A stretch of 64,000 bases of DNA from Rhodococcus ruber NBRC 15591 (lineage in GTDB: Bacteria; Actinomycetota; Actinomycetes; Mycobacteriales; Mycobacteriaceae): positions 372,001 through 436,000 of the forward strand of contig NZ_BCXE01000001.1 in assembly GCF_001894945.1 (NCBI RefSeq). The letters run 5' to 3'. A program made the position numbers and the translations under genes. This document shows positions 54,689-63,876 of the stretch, piece after piece. A model generated the notes under the pieces. The model worked only from the letters and a program-made list of their open reading frames with translations. It did no database searches and was not told the DNA's origin. Each line of letters starts with the position of its first letter. Position 1 is the stretch's first letter.

Positions 54689-56954
54689 TCGTGCGCACCA
54701 CCGTGTCGTAGGCCTCCTGCATGGCCGTCTCGTGCCCGTCGGTCGGGTTTCCGTACTCGTTGAACGCCTCACGCAACATGGCATGTCGCACCTCCTTGTC
54801 CGATTCCGAACCGACGATTTCGTCGTACGGCTCGAGCCGACCCGCCTCGTCGAACAGGTTCCGATGGTGGGCACGGATCGGCACCGGCACCTCCGGCGCG
54901 GCCGCAAGCACGTTGTAGTACTGCCGCACCAGGTTCGGACCCGTGAGCTCGGCCGACTCCTCCGTGCCGGGCTCCGGGCCGATGTACAACTCCTTCAACG
55001 GATCACCACCTGCTTCGTAGAGCGTCGCGATGTACTCCCCGCCGGGGAACTTCTCCAGGCCGAACGCGCCGAGGGCGAGGACTGCGTCGTAGGCGGCGGA
55101 CTTGCGGTCGTAGATCGCCTGCTGCCGCTCGGTCTCGTCATGGAAATCGTCCTGGGTCGACAGCATCAGCCCCCGGTCGGTCAGCCCCAGGATGCGACCG
55201 GCCGTCGAGAGCTCCGCCGTCGTGCCCGAGGTGTACGGGTCCTGGGCGTACCGAGTCTCGGCCGCCACAACGGACGCGAATGCGCTGCCGGTGAAATGCG
55301 TGCCGGCCTCGGGATCGGTGTTCATCGCGGCGAAGACGTTCGCCGAGCCGCGATAGCTGCTGTTGTCCTTCGGATCCGCCCAGTCGCCGACGTCGAATCC
55401 GGGCCGATCCGCCTGCGGGGATCCCGCCAGGTCGGGAATGTAGGGGCTCAGGCCGTGCGAAACCGTCCGCAGCAGATCAGGGTTCAGCTGACCCACCGAC
55501 TGCCCGTCGGTTTCCGGGATGGCGGACAACATCTTCCACGCCTCTCCGGAACTCATCGCGCCCGCGACGGCGGCCATGATCGCGCCGTGGCGAGTCGCTG
55601 CGGCGACGTCGGCGGCGTTGTGAGGATCGTCGACCACCCCGTCCTTCTCGTCGGCGCGGAACAGCGACGACACCGCCGCACCGTCGTCCGGCCAGTCGTG
55701 CACCAGTACGTTCCGCACGAAATCGGTGCCGTGCTCAGGGTCGGTGACCACCTGTTCGACCGCGATGCGGTCGTCCGCCACCGCGGTGAGGATTCCGGCC
55801 GTCAACGCACCGTCGCCCGTGCCGCGTCCGTCGACGGTGAAGAACTCGAAACTGCGGTTGGGGTCCTGCGCGAACGCGACCTGGGCGTCGAGATATCGGC
55901 GACCGGCGTCCAGGAGGTCCCGGTCGAGCGTGCTGCCGGACCGGTACACCGCATCGCCCTCGGCGACGATCCGGGCGAGGGCCTGGTTGTCGGCGACGCC
56001 GTTCAGTTCGGTGCTCGTGTAGGTCGTGCCGCCGATCGTCCGGAAGCCGTGAACGACCAGGTCGTCGCGGTCGAGTGCCGCCCGGATCCCGTCCGGTAGC
56101 AGGTCCGCCCCGCCACGCGGGGCGATGTCACCGTCGGTGACGGCGACAACGACGTTCTCGGTGGAGACGATCTGCAGCGCGTTGGCCAGCGCGCTGCGAG
56201 CCCCGGCCGGCAGTCCGGCCAGGATGTCGGCGATCTCCCGGGGCGTCCTGCCGTCCAGGGACCGGCTGAGGGCCACCAGGTACTCCATGTGCGACGACGG
56301 GATGGTCGCCGCTGCGCCCGCGCGCAGGGCGTCGACTTGTTCCGGTGTCAGCTCGCCGGCTTCCAGTAGGCGCCGCAGCGCCTCCGGCGTCACCGATCCG
56401 TCGACCAGCCGCGCGCCGTCCGCGTGCCCCTGGTCCGTGCCGAGCGCAGCCACCGAGGTGAAGTCGGCTCGCAGCAGAGCCCGCGCGGCGCTCAGTTCCT
56501 GCTGCAGCGCCCGGTCGGCGTTCTCGACGGTCGACACCGCCTCGGCCAGGTACGCCTGCAGGCCGGCTCGGGCCGCTTCCCGGTCCGGGTCCGGCGCCGG
56601 ATCGCGCACCGTCAGGTCCTCGCCGACGACGAACCCTTGGGCCTCGGCGTCGAGGATCGTCGCCCGGGCGCGCTGGAGTGGCGCGTCGACCTCGTGGAAT
56701 CCCTGTTCGAGCCGGCGGGCGAGCGTGTCGAGCCGATCGACCAGGGCCACGACGGTCCGTCTGTCGGCCGCGGCGCGTTCCTGCGCGGCCTCCGCGGTGC
56801 GTCCCTCCCAGTACGTGCCGCCGACGTCGGTGACGGCGGCGACGTATCGATCGAACAGCTCCTCGATCCGGCCTCCGGTGTCGCGCCACGCGCGACCGAT
56901 GTCGTCGAGTTGTCTCGGATTCCATTCGCGAACCTGCCCCTTGGTCAGGGTCAT
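54681..56954 (-). CDS. TPR-repeat-region / WXG-type protein (Rv0026-like), possible type VII-associated protein
   Basis: A 757-residue protein. The start MTLTKGQVREWNPRQL and the helical N-terminal domain with a W-x-G motif (TYWEGRTAEAAQE, about residue 47) resemble mycobacterial Rv0026 and related TPR-repeat-region proteins. The middle is largely alpha-helical with two pieces suited to helical repeats (LTPEQVDALRAGA, REIADILAGLPAGAR). The C-terminal 250 residues show no recognised toxin fold; a LEKFPGGEYIATLYEAGG segment near 640 is a distinctive block. No signal peptide, as for type VII substrates. It overlaps the small upstream gene (ATGA) and the first lipoprotein gene downstream. Whether it is a secreted effector is unproven. 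Confidence 0.7.
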   Translation of the reverse strand: MTLTKGQVREWNPRQLDDIGRAWRDTGGRIEELFDRYVAAVTDVGGTYWEGRTAEAAQERAAADRRTVVALVDRLDTLARRLEQGFHEVDAPLQRARATILDAEAQGFVVGEDLTVRDPAPDPDREAARAGLQAYLAEAVSTVENADRALQQELSAARALLRADFTSVAALGTDQGHADGARLVDGSVTPEALRRLLEAGELTPEQVDALRAGAAATIPSSHMEYLVALSRSLDGRTPREIADILAGLPAGARSALANALQIVSTENVVVAVTDGDIAPRGGADLLPDGIRAALDRDDLVVHGFRTIGGTTYTSTELNGVADNQALARIVAEGDAVYRSGSTLDRDLLDAGRRYLDAQVAFAQDPNRSFEFFTVDGRGTGDGALTAGILTAVADDRIAVEQVVTDPEHGTDFVRNVLVHDWPDDGAAVSSLFRADEKDGVVDDPHNAADVAAATRHGAIMAAVAGAMSSGEAWKMLSAIPETDGQSVGQLNPDLLRTVSHGLSPYIPDLAGSPQADRPGFDVGDWADPKDNSSYRGSANVFAAMNTDPEAGTHFTGSAFASVVAAETRYAQDPYTSGTTAELSTAGRILGLTDRGLMLSTQDDFHDETERQQAIYDRKSAAYDAVLALGAFGLEKFPGGEYIATLYEAGGDPLKELYIGPEPGTEESAELTGPNLVRQYYNVLAAAPEVPVPIRAHHRNLFDEAGRLEPYDEIVGSESDKEVRHAMLREAFNEYGNPTDGHETAMQEAYDTVVRTNG

Positions 56955-57298
56955 GCCGGATCCTCGTCGACGCGCCAGTCGCCGGTGGCCGAGAGATAGG
57001 CCGACACCAGTCGCGTCGCCGCCGCGTCGTCCTGGTCGCGGTACTCGCGCGCGGTGGCGCGCATGACGTCACCGGTCTCGCCGAGACGCTCCGCGAGCGC
57101 GGGAATCAGGGCACTGTCGACGATTTCCTGCGAGAGGCGAGCCGCCTCCAGTACCGACGGCATGAGCGCGTCCAGGGCCGGCGCATACGGTCCCGCCGCC
57201 GGACCCACGCGCAGCCGCGACGCCTCCGCGGCCAGGCCGTGCAGTCGTCCGCTCAACTCCTCGAGACGCGCCACATCGGCGCGCAGTTCCCCCACCAT
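56951..57298 (-). CDS. Small EspC/Rv0025-like type VII partner protein
   Basis: A 115-residue helical protein. Two long helices (VGELRADVARLEELSGRLHG, then SQEIVDSALIPALAERLGET) and a C-terminal YRDQDDAAATRLV segment fit the ESX-secretion-associated (DUF2580/EspC-like) family. In mycobacteria Rv0025 has the same position before Rv0026. A GGGGGG site lies upstream of the ATG at 57298, and the stop overlaps the following gene as ATGA. Confidence 0.72.
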   Translation of the reverse strand: MVGELRADVARLEELSGRLHGLAAEASRLRVGPAAGPYAPALDALMPSVLEAARLSQEIVDSALIPALAERLGETGDVMRATAREYRDQDDAAATRLVSAYLSATGDWRVDEDPA

Positions 57299-57363
57299 TC
57301 GTCCCCCCTACGAATCGACGCGGGGACTCTAACACCGGCGTGCGACAGGCTCGACGCCCGTGG

Positions 57364-58500
57364 CTACAGTGCCGCGAGATGCGCGACGACGTACGGCCAC
57401 GGGATCCGCTCCTGCTCGAGCCGAAGCCCTTCCGTGCGCACCGCGTCGAGGGCGTCGCGTTCCGGCCCGGTCAGGTGCGCGGGCACGTGCGGGGTGGGGG
57501 ACGCCTCGGGCACGGCGAGGTCGCGCCACCGCTCGACGGTGTCGCGGTCCATGAGCAGGCTGCGCACGTGCGGGAGGTGGCCGCGGAGCCGGTCGAGGAT
57601 CGCGAAACCGTGCGTGTCCAGGTCACCCCAGTACACGACGTCGGAGGCGGCGAGCCACGGCACGTCCGCCAGCTCGTGCACCGCGTAGCCCCCGCCGTGC
57701 ACCGCCACCGTCGCCGGCAGGTCCGGCAGCGCATGCAGGCCCTCCTTGTTCTCCAGGATCAGGGTGCGGGCCGGCGTCACCGGCAGTGCCGCCAGCTCGT
57801 CGAGCGACGTCGCGAAGATCCGGGGCGCCGCCGCCAGCAGCGTCCGGTCGCACACGGCCACCTCGCACATCCGCGGCAGCGACCGCACCCCCAGGTCACG
57901 GTCGCCGCGCACACCCTCGAGCAGCGTCTCGACCAGACCGCGGTGCCGCGACACCCATTTGGTGTCGACGCCGGGCACCGGCAGCTGGCGGATGAACAGC
58001 CCCGACGACGGATGCTCGGCCAGCCAGCGCACGGCCGCGACGAGCCGCGCGAAGTCCGGCTCCTCCAGCTCGAGCCAGCGGGCATGCGTCGCGGCGATCG
58101 CGGTCGCGAGCGTCGCGGTCCCGGGGCCGAGTCCGTCGAGCAGGCGCGCCCGCCGTTCGGTGAGGGTGCGCCACTCGGGCGCTCGTGCGGCCGCGGCGGC
58201 AATCTCGGTCGCGCCCGAAAGCAGCAGGCGCACCGGCACTTCCTGCGTGCCGAAGCTCGGCCAGCGCCGCGTCTCCCACTCGACCCGGCCGGCGCCCAGG
58301 TAGCCGTGCCAGGCCCGCACCCACGCTACGACGGAGTCGGGATCCTGCGCGACCCGCCGCTCGGACGGCGGATGCAGCGCGATCGACAGCGAATCCGACT
58401 CGGCCGCAGCGGGATCGGTGATCCATCGGGTGCGGCGGCTGCGGTAGGCGGCCTGGGCCTTACCGGCGACCTCGGACGGCGGCACGCACAGTGCGCTCAC
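57364..58500 (-). CDS. jetD: Wadjet nuclease subunit JetD
   Basis: A 378-residue protein of the DUF3322/DUF2220 type. The C-terminal half is the topoisomerase VI-like Toprim domain: LILENKEGLHALPD (about residue 247) gives the acidic residue and VYWGDLDTHGFAILDRLR (about 290) the D-x-D pair. The N-terminal winged-helix part includes WVRAWHGYLGAGRVEWETRR. In type I Wadjet, JetD cuts DNA after the JetABC condensin has extruded it. GTG overlaps the jetC stop by 4 bp. The active-site acids are intact, so the system appears functional. Confidence 0.9.
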   Translation of the reverse strand: MSALCVPPSEVAGKAQAAYRSRRTRWITDPAAAESDSLSIALHPPSERRVAQDPDSVVAWVRAWHGYLGAGRVEWETRRWPSFGTQEVPVRLLLSGATEIAAAAARAPEWRTLTERRARLLDGLGPGTATLATAIAATHARWLELEEPDFARLVAAVRWLAEHPSSGLFIRQLPVPGVDTKWVSRHRGLVETLLEGVRGDRDLGVRSLPRMCEVAVCDRTLLAAAPRIFATSLDELAALPVTPARTLILENKEGLHALPDLPATVAVHGGGYAVHELADVPWLAASDVVYWGDLDTHGFAILDRLRGHLPHVRSLLMDRDTVERWRDLAVPEASPTPHVPAHLTGPERDALDAVRTEGLRLEQERIPWPYVVAHLAAL

Positions 58501-61500
58501 GTGCCGGCGTCGCGGATCGGCAACAGGGCGATCTGCGAGTAGCGCTTGTCGCGGATGCTCACCGCCGCCACGCCGTCGATGTAGTCGTCGAGGGTCTGCA
58601 GCAGCTTGAGCGGGGTGGCGAGCACCATGTGGAACCCGAACTGGGTGAACACGTCCAGTGCCCGCCGCGTGTACGCGGGGTCGGCGCGGTCGAATGCCTC
58701 GTCGAGGATCACGGTGCCGTAGCGCGGCAACTCCTCGCCGGCGGCGGCCAGCTGATAGCGCAGCGCCGCCGCCAGGCAGAAGAACACCAGCTTCTGCGCC
58801 TGCCCACCCGACAGGCCGGAGCTCGAGTCGTGATAGTTGGCGTCGTGGCCCTCCGGGTCGACCTCCACCCCGATGAATCCGACGTGCAGGCGGGTGTCGA
58901 GCACGAGGCGCTTCCACCGCAGGTCGGCGGGCTCGCCGGAGTCGAGCCGTTCGAGCACTGCCGCCATCTGTTCGAACCGCCGCTCCGCCGCGGCCCGGTC
59001 CTCCTCCTTCCACGCGCCGCTCGTGATCTGCAGCAGCTCCGCCAGGAACTCCGACGCGGCGGGGGAGCGCCGGTCCTTGACGTCGATGCGCAGGACCCGG
59101 TCGGTGTCGAACGGCGAGCGCCGCAGCGATTCGTTCACCGGCTCGATGCGCGAGCGGATCTCGCCCGGCGCCTTGCGGATCGCGCGCGCCAGCTCCCCGA
59201 TGTTGCGGTGCGACTGCTCGCGCAGCAGCCGGAAGAACTCGTCCTCGTAGGCGGGCAGGCCGTCGCTGCGCAGCCGGGCGAGCACCGCGAGGGCGTCGTC
59301 GACGTACTCGGCCTCGGAGCGCATCTCGGCGCGCCGCGCCTCCCACTCGGCGAGATAGCCGGTGAGGATGGCGGTGATGCGGCGCTCGGCGTCCGCGGTG
59401 TCGCGCTGCGCGGACCGCATCTCCTCGTTGATCGCGCGACCCACCGTGCTCAGGGCCCGGTCGATGTTGTCGACGGTGACGCGGCGGACCGCCGCGGCGA
59501 ACCGGGCCCGGATGCGCGCTGCGATCAGGTCGGGCACCGCCGTGCCGGCGTGGGCCTGCGCGTCGTCGAGTCGCGCCTGCACCCGGGTCAGCTCGTCCCG
59601 GTGCTGCTCGAGCTTGGCCAGCGCCGCGGTGTGCGCCTGCCGGGCGGCGCGTTCCTCGCTCTCGGCGCGGGCCAGATCCGCGGTGAGCGTGGCGTATTCG
59701 GTGTTGCCCTGCATCCACTCGCGCAGCCGCTCCTCGATCGCGTCCACCGCGCTGCCCGCCGCCGCGACATCGACGTCGGCCCACACGGACTCGCGGATCA
59801 CCGCGGCGGCCTGCCGTCGCTGCTGGATCGCGGACTCGGCGCGCTCGAGCGCCTCCTGCCGCCGTTGCAGCGCGTCGACGTCGGTCTCGGCGTCGCCGAT
59901 GCGCCGGCGCAGGTCGGCGAGCTTGGTCTCGTTGTCGAAGCCGAGGACCCAGCGGCTGCGGTCGTCGATGCGCCGCCGGTCGTCCTTCTCGTGCCGGTCA
60001 CCGCCGTGCTTGACCTGCCCGGCCCGGGTCACGCCCCGCGGGACGCGGCGCAGGTCGTCGGCGGTGTCGACGCACGCGTAGTCGAAGCGGTCCGCCAGGT
60101 GGTGCTGCAGCCACGCGGCGAGCGGGCCGGGGCGCACCTCGAGTTTGCGGACGAGCGAGCCGTCGGCGGTGGTGGGTGCGTCCGGCACGCCGACGCCGGT
60201 GCGGACCCGCCGGTACACGAGGCGGGCACCGAGGTGGTGTGCGTCGACGGCGGCGGCCACCCGCGGATACAGCTCGTCGGGCACCAGCAGGGTGCGCCCG
60301 AATCCGCCCAGGACCCGCTCGATCGGACCCGTCCACTCGGCGTGCTCGGCGCGCACCGCGATCAGCTCGCCCGCGAAGTGCAGGGCGTCCTCGCCGAGGC
60401 CGGCCGCCGAGCACACCAGTTCCCGGGCGCGCAGCAGGTCGGGATCGAGGTTGGAGCGGCGCCGGGCCAGGACCTCCCGGTCGGCGATCAGCGCGCGGAT
60501 CGTCTTCCGGCGTTCGGCGAGCGCACCGGCCACCTCGTACAGTTCGGCCCTGCGCGTGTCGGCGGTGGCGTCGAGCTCGCGCAGTTCCCGTTCGAGCTGG
60601 GCCTGCAGATGCGCGAAGTCGTCCGCGGTGCCCGGCGGCTCCGCCTCCCAGTGGGCGAGAGCGACGTCGAACCGTCTGCGCTGCTGGGTGATTCGTTCGA
60701 GTGCGGTTTCGGCGGTCTCCTTGTGCACGCGGAGGGTTGCGAGCCGGCCGTCGCCGGCGCTCTCGGCGCGCACCCGCAGATCGAGGGTGCGTTCGCCGGC
60801 GCGGTCGGCCTCGTCGGCGGTCTTGTCCGCGGCGGCCTGCAGCAGACCGGTCTGCGCCCGCGTCTCGTCGAGCCTGTCGCTGAGCAGGTCCACCGTCATC
60901 CGGGCGTGCACCGCGTCGAGGTGATCGGTCTCGTCCTGCAGGTCGCGCTGGGCCTGCAGACCGGTGCGACGGGCGTCGGCCAGCGCGACGAGCGGCTCGA
61001 GCGTCTCGACCTGACGACGGGCGTCGACGACGACGCGATGCGCCTCGCGCAGCTCGCGGAACTGGGTCGTGGCCCGCTCGGCCATCGCGAACGTCGGCGG
61101 CTCGTCGAGCATGTAGTCGCGCAGCAGCTGGTCGAGGCTGTTCAGGCTCTTCGCGGACAGCGTGCGGTGCAGCAGCCGCTGCGCGGCCTCCGACGAGATG
61201 CCGAGCTTGGACCGGAACGCGCGGGCGAACGGCGCGTAGCTGGGGTTCACGACCGCATCCGGCCAGCGCTTGCGGATGCCCCGGGTGTCGATGCCCCGCG
61301 CGACGAACGGTTCGAGGTCGGTCAGCTCCAGGTCGGTGTCGAGAATCAGGTGCAGGTGCGAGATCTCGTTGTTGGCGTTGGCGCCCCGGCGCAGGTGCAT
61401 GAGCTTGACCAGGGCCACCGGGGCCGCGCCGTCGGCGGCGTTGTACGTCAGTGCGACCGCGCTCCACGTGGCGCCGGTGCGCAGATACGAGGCGGTGAGC

Positions 61501-61796
61501 GCGTCGGTGTCGGCGTCGGCCTCGCGCCGCCACGCCCCACGGATGTAGCTGACGAAGTTGCGGCCCGACCCGGCCGCCGACTCCTGCGCGGCCGCGTTGA
61601 ACCGCACGCTGCCGCCCGGCATGAGCACCGTCGAGATCGCGTCGATGAGCGTCGACTTGCCCGAGCCGGACGCCCCGGTGATGAGAAAACCCTTGCGGGC
61701 CACGGGAATGTCGTGATGCCCGTGCAAAGTGCCCCAGTTGACCACCTGCACCCGCGCGAGCCGGAACTGGCCGGGGTGGACGGGTGCGGCGCTCAC
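58497..61796 (-). CDS. jetC: Wadjet SMC-like ATPase JetC
   Basis: A 1,099-residue MukB/SMC-like motor. Walker A GASGSGKST is at residues 41-49, a long coiled-coil region with many heptads and a hinge-like centre fills 250-900, the ABC signature GLSGGQAQK is near 990 and Walker B YGTVILDEAFDRAD near 1027. All ATPase motifs are intact. It extrudes DNA loops and distinguishes small circular plasmids. Known also as MksB/EptC-type proteins in corynebacteria and mycobacteria. The GTG at 61796 overlaps the jetB stop as GTGA; an upstream start would run 50 residues into jetB. Confidence 0.92.
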   Translation of the reverse strand: MSAAPVHPGQFRLARVQVVNWGTLHGHHDIPVARKGFLITGASGSGKSTLIDAISTVLMPGGSVRFNAAAQESAAGSGRNFVSYIRGAWRREADADTDALTASYLRTGATWSAVALTYNAADGAAPVALVKLMHLRRGANANNEISHLHLILDTDLELTDLEPFVARGIDTRGIRKRWPDAVVNPSYAPFARAFRSKLGISSEAAQRLLHRTLSAKSLNSLDQLLRDYMLDEPPTFAMAERATTQFRELREAHRVVVDARRQVETLEPLVALADARRTGLQAQRDLQDETDHLDAVHARMTVDLLSDRLDETRAQTGLLQAAADKTADEADRAGERTLDLRVRAESAGDGRLATLRVHKETAETALERITQQRRRFDVALAHWEAEPPGTADDFAHLQAQLERELRELDATADTRRAELYEVAGALAERRKTIRALIADREVLARRRSNLDPDLLRARELVCSAAGLGEDALHFAGELIAVRAEHAEWTGPIERVLGGFGRTLLVPDELYPRVAAAVDAHHLGARLVYRRVRTGVGVPDAPTTADGSLVRKLEVRPGPLAAWLQHHLADRFDYACVDTADDLRRVPRGVTRAGQVKHGGDRHEKDDRRRIDDRSRWVLGFDNETKLADLRRRIGDAETDVDALQRRQEALERAESAIQQRRQAAAVIRESVWADVDVAAAGSAVDAIEERLREWMQGNTEYATLTADLARAESEERAARQAHTAALAKLEQHRDELTRVQARLDDAQAHAGTAVPDLIAARIRARFAAAVRRVTVDNIDRALSTVGRAINEEMRSAQRDTADAERRITAILTGYLAEWEARRAEMRSEAEYVDDALAVLARLRSDGLPAYEDEFFRLLREQSHRNIGELARAIRKAPGEIRSRIEPVNESLRRSPFDTDRVLRIDVKDRRSPAASEFLAELLQITSGAWKEEDRAAAERRFEQMAAVLERLDSGEPADLRWKRLVLDTRLHVGFIGVEVDPEGHDANYHDSSSGLSGGQAQKLVFFCLAAALRYQLAAAGEELPRYGTVILDEAFDRADPAYTRRALDVFTQFGFHMVLATPLKLLQTLDDYIDGVAAVSIRDKRYSQIALLPIRDAGT

Positions 61797-62398
61797 GGCG
61801 CGTCCTCCTCGACGATGCGCCGGAACTCGGCCTCGACGGCGGCGACCTGATCGGCGTCGAACAACTGCCGCAACACCGGCGAGACCTCCATCCGGCCCTC
61901 CGTGGACGTCGATGCCAGCAGCGTGTACTTCTTCAACTTCTCCCACGACGCGTTGACCCGTTTGCGGAAGCCGGCCGGATCGGTGCTCGTCGCCGCGCGG
62001 TACATCTCCAGCTGCCCGGCCACCTCGTCGAAGTCGACGATCACCCGCTCGCCCGGCTGGGCGCGCAGCAGCCGGTGCCGCAACGCCAGCAGCATCACGG
62101 TGTCCATGAACGTGAGCCGCTCGGTGCGCAGCACCGTCGGAGCCTTGTGGTCGCCCGTGTCGGCGGGGCGGGTGAACGCGAGCTGATCGTCCTCGTCGAC
62201 GACGAGATCGAGAAACACGTCCGCGAGCCGGGACCGCAGCACCCGCTCGTCACGGATCACCGTCCGCCACACCTCCGGGTGCTTGTCGGCGGTGACGAGC
62301 GGTCCTTTGAGCAGCTGCACCAGCGCGCGGCGGGTGTCGAGGTCGAGTTCGCCGGTGTCGCCCGGATACAGCCCCGTGCGGGTGGTCGATTCGGTCAT
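61793..62398 (-). CDS. jetB: Wadjet KITE subunit JetB
   Basis: A 201-residue MukE-like winged-helix protein (DUF4194 type). RRALVQLLKGPLVTADKHPE opens the fold, LAFTRPAD and LRTERLTFMDTVMLLALRHR form the second winged-helix, and NASWEKLKKYTLLA lies near 155. It bridges the JetC head and the JetA kleisin. ATG overlaps the jetA stop as ATGA. Confidence 0.88.
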   Translation of the reverse strand: MTESTTRTGLYPGDTGELDLDTRRALVQLLKGPLVTADKHPEVWRTVIRDERVLRSRLADVFLDLVVDEDDQLAFTRPADTGDHKAPTVLRTERLTFMDTVMLLALRHRLLRAQPGERVIVDFDEVAGQLEMYRAATSTDPAGFRKRVNASWEKLKKYTLLASTSTEGRMEVSPVLRQLFDADQVAAVEAEFRRIVEEDAP

Positions 62399-63876
62399 GA
62401 CGCGTCCTTGGTGATGCGGGCGGTGAACTCCGTGTCGGTCGGGTCGAACAGATGCCGGCGCACCGTCGCGACGCGGGTCGCGCCCGACGGGGACGTCCAC
62501 GCGATCTCCTCGGTGCCGTCGACGCGGTGACCGTGCTCCGCGGCAAGCACCAGCAGACCCACCGCGCTGGCCAGACCCTGCGTGGCGGGATGATCGCGCA
62601 ACACGTCGCCGATCGTGGCGCTGCCGCGGGAACGCAGCGTGGCGGCGACGTTGCCGGCCAGCTCGTCCATGTCGATCTCCGATTCGCGGACGATGCGGCG
62701 CAGCTCCGCGAGATCCACCTCGCCGACCGGCTGCGTCACCACCGGCTCGGCCACCAGGTCGTCGGCCGGGTTGTGCAGCCGCAGCGCCGCCACCGAATCG
62801 ATGCTCATGCCGACCCGCACCAGCTCGAGGTCCAGCAGGTCGTATGGTTTGCGGCGCTGCGCCACCTGCAGGGCCTGCTGTTGGGCCGAGCGCAACAGCC
62901 GCTGCAGACGCCGGTGCTCCTCGTAGTGGCGGGACTGCACGAAGTGGCGCAGCGAACGCGACAGCGACGTCATCGTCGCGTGCACCTCGCCGCCCGCGTC
63001 CTCCATCTCGGTGAGCAGGGTGCGGAACCGGCCGCGTTGCTCGGTGGTGAGCTGCTGCGCGAAGGGGCGTTGCAGCACCGCCTCGATCCAGTCGTCGAGC
63101 TGCGACGACCGCTCCGGGTCGATGATCATGTCGTAGAAGCCGGCGAAGCTGCGGCCGGCGTCGGAGCTGCCGATCAGATCGACCCCGCGGAACACCTCGC
63201 CGAGGGTGTCGCCGCGGTCGCCCTCGTCGTCGAGGATCCGGGCCCGCAGCTCCCGGTTGAGCGACTCCAACTCGGCGCGCACCCGCGCGAAGTCGCCCGG
63301 TATCTCCCCGGCCAGCGCCAGGATCTCCGCGGACCGTTCCACCGCGCGGTTCCCGTCCAGCACGGGGAAGTCACCGGATTCGACGGCGGCGATCTGCCGG
63401 TCCAGCTCGTCGCGCTCGGCCCGCAACGCCGCCAGGCGGCTCTCGCTGCGTGGATCCGAGTCCCGCGCCAGCGCCTGGAGCTGGCTCGACAGGGTGGTCA
63501 GCCGCGACTCGGTGACCGAGCTGGTAGCGGTCGTCAGGCCCGCGACGAACGTGAGCGCGGCGAACGTCGCCTCCGTCGGCTCGAGGGTCTCCTCCCGGGC
63601 GTCGGCGCTCGCGCGGCGCAGCAGGAAGCCCGCGCGCACCCAGTCCGCACAGTAGGCCTGACCGGTGCGCGGCAGCTCGAAGCCCTCGTCGCGCAGTTCC
63701 TGCAGGTCCGCATCGAGGCGGGCGAACAGCTCCGGGGCCGGCAACCGTCGCGTGCCGCGGTCGAAGTGCCGGCCCAGCAACGCCAGCACCGCGGCCGCAT
63801 TGTCCGACCGCAGCAGCGCCCACGCCGGGTGCTCCTGGCGCAGACGCGTCAGGCGGTGCAGGTCGGCGGTGGACAC
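62395..63876 (-). CDS. jetA: Wadjet kleisin subunit JetA
   Basis: A 493-residue MukF-like kleisin (DUF3375 type). The N-terminal winged helix includes LTRLRQEHPAWALLRSDNAA and LPRTGQAYCADWVRAGFLLR. A long helical middle region with charged heptads follows and the C-terminal winged-helix ends with AIRRHLFDPTD-like text (VATVRRHLFDPTDTEF). It closes the JetC ring. The GTG at 63876 has GGAGGG seven bases before it; an in-frame ATG at 63906 lacks a ribosome site. First gene of the four-gene operon. Confidence 0.9.
   Translation of the reverse strand: MSTADLHRLTRLRQEHPAWALLRSDNAAAVLALLGRHFDRGTRRLPAPELFARLDADLQELRDEGFELPRTGQAYCADWVRAGFLLRRASADAREETLEPTEATFAALTFVAGLTTATSSVTESRLTTLSSQLQALARDSDPRSESRLAALRAERDELDRQIAAVESGDFPVLDGNRAVERSAEILALAGEIPGDFARVRAELESLNRELRARILDDEGDRGDTLGEVFRGVDLIGSSDAGRSFAGFYDMIIDPERSSQLDDWIEAVLQRPFAQQLTTEQRGRFRTLLTEMEDAGGEVHATMTSLSRSLRHFVQSRHYEEHRRLQRLLRSAQQQALQVAQRRKPYDLLDLELVRVGMSIDSVAALRLHNPADDLVAEPVVTQPVGEVDLAELRRIVRESEIDMDELAGNVAATLRSRGSATIGDVLRDHPATQGLASAVGLLVLAAEHGHRVDGTEEIAWTSPSGATRVATVRRHLFDPTDTEFTARITKDAS

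Noticed and set aside
58491-61850. A 1,119-codon plus-strand frame opposite jetC
   Set aside because: It is a mirror of the coiled-coil codons of jetC and shows no domain.
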